Positions 59,284-64,000 of a DNA stretch of 64,000 nt are shown here, one piece after another; the first letter of the stretch is position 1; every line of letters begins with the position of its first letter. The notes under the pieces were generated by a model, which was not told the DNA's origin, searched no databases, and saw nothing but the letters and a program-made list of their open reading frames with translations. A program made the translations under genes and the position numbers. Origin of the DNA: CAJCIW01 sp963833965 (GTDB taxonomy: Bacteria > Chlamydiota > Chlamydiia > Chlamydiales > Rhabdochlamydiaceae); the NCBI GenBank assembly GCA_963833965.1, contig CAWHZZ010000002.1:1-64000 (forward strand), in the 5' to 3' direction.

Positions 59284-62016
59284 ATGACCTCTACCAGACG
59301 CGAAATTACTATTATTGGAGGAGGGATCGCTGGTGCACTTGAGGCATACTATGCGTATAAAGAAGCCCAAAAGCTGGGAATAAAATTAGCCATCACTATC
59401 TATGAAAAGAGCCGCTCGTTTGACGCGGCACAAGAGGAGCAGGCATCCACTAACACCTCATATCATATCCTCCCCAGTCTGACTGTGGATGATATTTTGA
59501 GCATTGTTCCTCGTGGTTCAGAACTTGTAGAAAAGCTCTCTTTGCTTTTTAACCAGCCGGGCGGTATTCGCGTTGACGATGTAGAGAATGTCAATGACTC
59601 TCCGTCTGCACTCCGATTCAAAGAAGCGGTTTCTCTTTATGGAGAAGACTCCGAGTATCATGACCGGACTTTATCCCTGCTCGCTCTCGGAAAAATCAGC
59701 ATGGATTTATGGCAGCGGCTCTATGACGAGGGAGATGCTGAACTGCAGCATATTCTCAACACCTCTAATTTTAATCCTTGTCATGAGCCGAAAATCGATG
59801 GCCCAAAACTGTTAGGGGATGGGTATCGTATCGATCTGATGTACGATATCAAAAATGCCAAGGAACATGCGCTCAAAATGCAAGCGAATTATGAACGTTT
59901 GGGATACAAGCACTGCGCGCTTTTGTCTCCTGACGAGGTGTTGAGCATTGACCCCGCCTTAAATCCTTTTTGCACGGCCCATTCTGAGGTCAACCTTGAG
60001 GGCCATCGCGTCTGGAAAAAAGATTGTGTGGCGTTCTGGAGACCAGGTGGCTGCATTGATACCCACTGCTTTTTGCCCAAACTGTATGATTATCTTAAAA
60101 AAAAGATGGCGCAAGACTGTTTTCACCTCCACTTTGACAGCGAGGTGATCTCCGTTGAATTCAGCTCTAATTCTATTGCGAAGCTTAAACTTAGTAATGG
60201 AAAGAAAGTGGGTGGAATTGACTCCCAATATGTGCTTTGCCCTGGAGAAGCTATAGGAACATTGAAAAAATGGGGATTTGATGAACCTTCCTATGCAGCC
60301 TTTGCAGGTGCTTCACTGCGCCTCACAATCCCTTTAACCCCATCCGAAATAAAACAATATAGCCATTTTTCTCATTGTATGGAGGTGCATAGCGAAGGGA
60401 TTGTTCTGGCCTGGCAGGCCAGGGTAAAAGAAAATGCTCTTTTCATAGGGGTGGGAGGCACTAAAGCCTTTTATGGGAATAAACAGCCTCATATTAGTGA
60501 GGCTTTTGCAAGAGATCGACATCTTGTCCAACTCAATATAATTAACCATGTCCTTCCCCAATTCGTATCGCTTGCCTGTGGGTATGATACAACAGGTTGT
60601 AAGTTGGGAGTTGAAGTATTAAAAGAATTGGAAGCCCGCGGCATCGTAAAGCTCTGGGTAGGCAGAAGAGCTGTTGCCTATGATGGATTTCCCACTTTGG
60701 GCGCGCTTTATGTTAACAATCAAAAAATCCAGAATGCACGGTGTACCACGCATCTAGGATCAGGTGGCGTTTCTTGCGGGCCTGGCGCCGCCTTGATGAG
60801 CCGAAGCTCTCTGCAGAAAGATACTGATCCTTTTGTGCAAAAAATCTTGCGCTATTCTGATTCCAGGCGCAAAGCAAGCAATACTAAAAAGGTACAGGTA
60901 CCATCAACGGCATTTCCCCATCCTTCTTGGATTGAAGTCGATCTTGCCCAGTTCAAAAGGAACATTGCCATTGTACGGAACCATATTGGCAATACTCTTT
61001 TTTGCCTGCCAGTGAAAGCCAATGCCTACGGCCATGGGCTAGTCGCGATGGGCAGAGCTGCAGAAGAGGCAGGGGTGGATTATTTGGGCGTAGCGCATCT
61101 TCAAGAGGGAATTGCTCTAAGAAACGCTGACATCCGCATTCCGATTATAGTGCTTGGAGCGATTCATGAAGATCAAATTGGAGATCTCATCCATTTTAAT
61201 CTCGAGTTTTCGGTGAGCTCTCTGTTTAAAGCAAAACTTGTTGCTCAAAAATGCAAAATGACGGGCCAAAAATGCCGCGTTCATCTTGAGGTCGATACCG
61301 GTATGCACCGAACGGGCGTGCGCCCCTCTACGGCGCTTGAACTCATGCACTATCTTAAAAGCGCACATTGCTTCGAAATTGTGGGGGTTTATTCCCACCT
61401 TGCCACAGCAGGGGGCAGAGACGATCCTTTCGCGTTACAGCAAATTGGCCATTTCCAAACCCTGATGCAGCATCCTCTATTCCAGGAGACTCGACTTGTG
61501 CGGCATATGGCAAATTCTGCGGGGACACTCTATTTCCCCGAGTCCCATTTCGATATGGTCAGGCCCTCTCTACTCTCTTTTGGTTATTTACCTGAAACTT
61601 ATCCTGACACTTTATCCAAGATCGCTCCCTGCTTTTCCGTTAAAACCAAAGTCTCCTACTTTAAAGTCGTAGAACAAGGCGCCGGGATTAGCTACGGTCG
61701 CTCCCATATTACACAAAAAAAGACACGAATTATCACTCTCCCAATTGGTTATGGCGACGGTTACAAGCGTTCTCTTTCCAACCGCGGAAGTGTGCTCATC
61801 CGCGGGCAAAGATTTCCCATTGTGGGGGCCATTTGCATGGACCAACTCATGGTCGATATTGGGGAGAGTGAGGTCTTTGTGGGCGAGGAGGCAGTCTTGA
61901 TCGGCAGACAGGGAAATGCCTCCATTTCCGTACAGGAAATCGCCTGCCTTTGCGACACGATTCCCTATGAGGTTCTCTGCTTCTTCAATGACAGGCTTCC
62001 TAGGCTTTATTCTTAG
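59284..62016 (+). CDS. Fusion protein: FAD-dependent D-amino-acid-oxidase-like domain plus alanine racemase
   Basis: One 910-residue frame carries two complete domains. Residues 1 to about 540 are a FAD-dependent oxidase of the DAO/DadA superfamily: ITIIGGGIAGALEAYYAYKE at 8-27 binds FAD, and GRRAVAYDGFPTLGALYVNN with CTTHLGSGGVSCGPGAALMS is the C-terminal FAD part. From about 548 a full alanine racemase follows: PSWIEVDLAQFKRNI, PVKANAYGHG with the PLP lysine Lys578, EVDTGMHRTGV, GISYGRSH with the catalytic Tyr804, and PIGYGDGYKRSL. Alr makes D-Ala for peptidoglycan; DadA-type enzymes oxidise D-Ala. The two jobs are adjacent genes (dadA, dadX) in other bacteria. The oxidase substrate is inferred. 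Confidence 0.87.
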   Translation: MTSTRREITIIGGGIAGALEAYYAYKEAQKLGIKLAITIYEKSRSFDAAQEEQASTNTSYHILPSLTVDDILSIVPRGSELVEKLSLLFNQPGGIRVDDVENVNDSPSALRFKEAVSLYGEDSEYHDRTLSLLALGKISMDLWQRLYDEGDAELQHILNTSNFNPCHEPKIDGPKLLGDGYRIDLMYDIKNAKEHALKMQANYERLGYKHCALLSPDEVLSIDPALNPFCTAHSEVNLEGHRVWKKDCVAFWRPGGCIDTHCFLPKLYDYLKKKMAQDCFHLHFDSEVISVEFSSNSIAKLKLSNGKKVGGIDSQYVLCPGEAIGTLKKWGFDEPSYAAFAGASLRLTIPLTPSEIKQYSHFSHCMEVHSEGIVLAWQARVKENALFIGVGGTKAFYGNKQPHISEAFARDRHLVQLNIINHVLPQFVSLACGYDTTGCKLGVEVLKELEARGIVKLWVGRRAVAYDGFPTLGALYVNNQKIQNARCTTHLGSGGVSCGPGAALMSRSSLQKDTDPFVQKILRYSDSRRKASNTKKVQVPSTAFPHPSWIEVDLAQFKRNIAIVRNHIGNTLFCLPVKANAYGHGLVAMGRAAEEAGVDYLGVAHLQEGIALRNADIRIPIIVLGAIHEDQIGDLIHFNLEFSVSSLFKAKLVAQKCKMTGQKCRVHLEVDTGMHRTGVRPSTALELMHYLKSAHCFEIVGVYSHLATAGGRDDPFALQQIGHFQTLMQHPLFQETRLVRHMANSAGTLYFPESHFDMVRPSLLSFGYLPETYPDTLSKIAPCFSVKTKVSYFKVVEQGAGISYGRSHITQKKTRIITLPIGYGDGYKRSLSNRGSVLIRGQRFPIVGAICMDQLMVDIGESEVFVGEEAVLIGRQGNASISVQEIACLCDTIPYEVLCFFNDRLPRLYS

Positions 62017-62065
62017 GGCCTGTCGTCAATTAAGCCGCTCATGGGTTAATTGACGACAGGCCCTA
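62014..62065 (+). terminator. Perfect 20-bp hairpin overlapping the stop codon of the fusion gene
   Basis: TAGGGCCTGTCGTCAATTAA (62014-62033) pairs base for base with 62046-62065. It includes the TAG stop and has no T tail. It may end transcription, but such long perfect arms also look like paired ends of a mobile element (compare YTAR-flanked ends elsewhere in this window). Confidence 0.6.
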
Positions 62066-62138
62066 GTGAATTTTCTGGATTTTGTTTTCTAGCAAGACTA
62101 TAATTTTTCCCTTCATTGAAGGTCGTTGCTCAGAAAGT

Positions 62139-63599
62139 ATGATTTTAAGAATTATTTTACTTTTCTTGGTTTTAAAAACAAGCGCTCTGGTGGCGGCCCC
62201 TTCAGCGGCGCCGCCGGCGGCCATTGTCATTTTTGGAGCGACGGGGGATCTGACAGCGCGTAAAGTGCTCCCCGCGATTTGCCGCTTAGCTGAGGAGGGA
62301 AAACTCTCTGATAATACCATCGTGATCGGCGTTGGCCGAAGGGATTATACTTCATCGAAGTTTCGAGAGTTGATGGGCGGAGGGGCTTTTGCAAAAAATC
62401 TCTACTATCATCGCCTCGATTTTGATAAAGGGGAAGCCTACGAAGAGTTGAAGGCGGTCTTGCAGCAACTTGAAAAAGAGAAGGGGACCACGGGCAACCG
62501 CCTTTTTTATTTGGCGACCCATTCCAACTCTTTTGCGCCGATCATCGAAAAGCTGAGTGAGCATGGGCTGATCTATGATGGATCCGACAAGAAATGGTCG
62601 CGAGTGGTCCTCGAAAAGCCATTTGGCCATGATTTGCAGTCCGCGATTGAGCTGCAAAGCGAGATTTCTAAGCATCTCGATGAGAGTCAAATCTATCGCA
62701 TCGACCATTATCTCGGGAAAGCCGCCGTTCAAAATCTATTGGCATTTCGCTTCAAAAACACTGTATTTGAACCTCTCTGGAACAAACAACACATCGATCA
62801 TGTCCAAATCACAATCAGCGAAGAGATCGGCATCGGCACTCGTGCTCATTTTTGGGAAGAAACAGGGCTTTTGCGCGACATCTTTCAAAATCACATGATG
62901 CAGCTCTTATCGATTGTCGCGATGGAACCGCCCTCTTCGCTTGGTTCGGAAGAGGTCCATGCCGAAAAAATTAAACTGCTGAAAGCGGTCCGGCCATTTC
63001 CACCAAAAGCTATTGACCGTCATGTTGTTCGAGGGCAGTACGGTCCGGGGAAGTTGAAGGGGCAAACCGTGGCAGGCTATCGACAGGAAAAAGAGGTGCC
63101 CGAAGACTCGAACGTCGAGACGTTTACCGCCGCAAAACTGTTTATCGACAATGAGCGTTGGCGCGGAGTTCCTTTTTATCTGCGAAGCGGAAAAAGACTG
63201 AACGTGCAAAACGCAGAAATCGTCATTTACTTTAAAAATAGTTTAAACAAGCTATTGATCGGCATTCAACCTCAGCCTGGGGTTTTTCTCAAAATCGCTG
63301 GAAATGGGGAAGATCCACTCTTCATGGGATATCAGCTGGATGCCAAATCTTGCCCGGAAGCCTACGAGAAACTGATTCTAGACGCTCTTGTTGGAGACCA
63401 AAGTACCTTTGTCGGCGCAGAGGAACAGCTCGTTGCTTGGAAGATCTGGGATCCCGTGATTGAGCATTGGAATAGTTCGATGGAGCGCCGAATTTCACAG
63501 TATGCTTCAGGCTCGCAGGGGCCAAAAGAGGCTGAAACTTTGATAACAGAGGATGGAAGGAAATGGGAACAGAGATATTCCCCTCCCTTACCGAAGTAA
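62139..63599 (+). CDS. zwf: Glucose-6-phosphate 1-dehydrogenase with signal peptide
   Basis: Zwf opens the pentose phosphate pathway, making NADPH. The ATG at 62139 gives 486 residues; a TTG upstream is less likely. The enzyme is complete: VIFGATGDLTARKVLPA (NADP site), LEKPFGHDLQSA, YRIDHYLGKAAVQNLLAFRF (substrate and catalytic His), EETGLLRDIFQNHMMQLL and FYLRSGKRL. Before it stand MILRIILLFLVLKTSALVAA and a short Ala/Pro linker, which read as a Sec signal peptide with an AxA cut site. E. coli Zwf has only a short hydrophilic lead here. Either it is exported or the segment is a membrane anchor. Confidence 0.93.
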   Translation: MILRIILLFLVLKTSALVAAPSAAPPAAIVIFGATGDLTARKVLPAICRLAEEGKLSDNTIVIGVGRRDYTSSKFRELMGGGAFAKNLYYHRLDFDKGEAYEELKAVLQQLEKEKGTTGNRLFYLATHSNSFAPIIEKLSEHGLIYDGSDKKWSRVVLEKPFGHDLQSAIELQSEISKHLDESQIYRIDHYLGKAAVQNLLAFRFKNTVFEPLWNKQHIDHVQITISEEIGIGTRAHFWEETGLLRDIFQNHMMQLLSIVAMEPPSSLGSEEVHAEKIKLLKAVRPFPPKAIDRHVVRGQYGPGKLKGQTVAGYRQEKEVPEDSNVETFTAAKLFIDNERWRGVPFYLRSGKRLNVQNAEIVIYFKNSLNKLLIGIQPQPGVFLKIAGNGEDPLFMGYQLDAKSCPEAYEKLILDALVGDQSTFVGAEEQLVAWKIWDPVIEHWNSSMERRISQYASGSQGPKEAETLITEDGRKWEQRYSPPLPK

Positions 63600-63616
63600 G
63601 GGAGAGAAAAAAAGGC

Positions 63617-63730
63617 TTAGCGTTTCGGTTGTTTTGGCGGATATTGCGGTTGCGGTTTTTGCGGCATCTGCTGATCTGGTTTTTTCGGCGGGTTCGGCTG
63701 CTGATGAGGTGGTCTTGGTTGTTGGGCCAT
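63617..63730 (-). CDS. 37-residue Pro/Gln/Lys-rich protein
   Basis: The frame reads MAQQPRPPHQQPNPPKKPDQ then QMPQKPQPQYPPKQPKR. It has 13 prolines and 9 glutamines and no hydrophobic residues to speak of. An AGGAG ribosome site lies six bases before the ATG. The composition is far from random AT-rich sequence, and the plus strand in this place has only a long unrelated basic frame. It ends 18 bases from the zwf stop, converging. It is probably unfolded; possible roles include binding SH3-type or other proline-binding domains. Confidence 0.5.
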   Translation of the reverse strand: MAQQPRPPHQQPNPPKKPDQQMPQKPQPQYPPKQPKR

Positions 63731-63867
63731 AGTTTGCTCCTGGTTAAAGGAAAGCATTCTTGCTTTCTAGCCTTGAGTTAAACCATTCCAGAAAAAAAAT
63801 CAAAAAATATTTACACTTTAGGAGCCTTCTTGACTTCTTTTAGGAAGCGAAGGACAATTTAATTTAT

Positions 63868-64000
63868 ATGACAAAAAAAATCTCATTATTTTCTCTTGTG
63901 CTTCTGATCGTTGCGGCGATCGACAGCATTCGCAATTTGCCCGCTTCCGCTTTGTTCGGGAGCGCATTGGTATTTTTCTTTATTTTTTCCGCGATCGTCT
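63868..64000 (+). CDS. Amino-acid permease (APC superfamily), 5' part only
   Basis: The first 44 residues are visible: MTKKISLFSLVLLIVAAIDS, IRNLPASALFGSALVFFFIFSAIV. The pattern IRNLPxxALFGxxLxFFF in the first helix is typical of APC-type amino-acid antiporters of the glutamate/GABA group found in chlamydiae. The gene runs out of the window, so the substrate cannot be judged. Confidence 0.7.
   Translation, partial: MTKKISLFSLVLLIVAAIDSIRNLPASALFGSALVFFFIFSAIV

Noticed and set aside
63563..63781. Plus-strand frame of 72 codons after zwf
   Set aside because: It is opposite the Pro/Gln frame, overlaps the zwf end, and its Arg/Leu composition is what the complement of Pro/Gln codons would give.

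Overview
The window reads as a chromosome segment of an environmental chlamydia (order Parachlamydiales or a relative, probably an endosymbiont of amoebae or another protist), with about 4.1 kb of unrelated actinobacterial DNA at its left end. The main evidence is gene order: lnt-lpxC-fabZ-lpxA-fmt, a block of unknown genes, rplC through secY to rpsM-rpsK-rpoA-rplQ, gapA and a charged chlamydial hypothetical protein. This is the order of the Chlamydia trachomatis CT534-CT504 region. BamD/SurA/LptE-like envelope genes, a glycine-rich Pmp-like autotransporter and eukaryotic-like F-box/WD40 proteins fit the same assignment.

Layout. 1 to about 4120: very GC-rich DNA with three actinobacterial-type genes (CHASE-GGDEF-EAL protein, a multipass membrane protein, a DUF5134-like protein). 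All are broken by several frameshifts, so this looks like a low-quality chimeric join, not a real island. 4150-4780: palindromic miniature elements, one nested in another with a CTAG duplication; an uninterrupted copy lies at 9545-9704. 4825-13940: dnaE, a secreted G1 (eqolisin) peptidase, a Cys-rich hypothetical protein, a long FKBP-domain protein, BamD-like and LptE-like genes. 14045-17487: two tandem F-box/WD40/NLS paralogues (the first frameshifted) and a hypothetical gene. 17717-22434: dacA-type DD-carboxypeptidase, and rsmB-surA-rsmA on the minus strand; dacA and rsmA each carry a palindromic element at their 5' end. 22617-28005: DoxX, Lnt and the lipid A start genes (lpxC, fabZ, lpxA) plus fmt. 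28113-31699: four Inc-like genes and a 28-residue membrane peptide, at the locus occupied by Cap1 (CT529) in Chlamydia. 31945-44629: ribosomal protein/secY/rpoA cluster with three structured non-coding gaps. 44757-50471: gapA, CT504-like protein, tRNA-Leu(UAA), a Fic-motif protein, a broken small secreted protein, MauE/DoxX protein, BRO-N protein and a thioesterase. 50530-52223: decaying methionine-salvage locus (mtnD frameshifted, mtnA remnant, IS-like remnant, intact mtnB). 52475-64000: autotransporter, small membrane protein, pentapeptide protein, NADP-dependent reductase, acetyltransferase, cupin, a FAD-oxidase/alanine-racemase fusion, zwf with a signal peptide, a 37-residue Pro/Gln protein and the start of an amino-acid permease.

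Functionally the window combines core translation, envelope biogenesis (lipid A, Bam/SurA/Lpt, peptidoglycan) and host-interaction candidates. The strongest leads are the F-box/WD40/NLS pair, the expanded Cap1-locus family, the DadA-like/Alr fusion, signal peptides on central-metabolism enzymes, and palindromic elements that appear to supply start regions to essential genes. No homology search was run. Family calls come from reading motifs, and boundaries of frameshifted genes are approximate.
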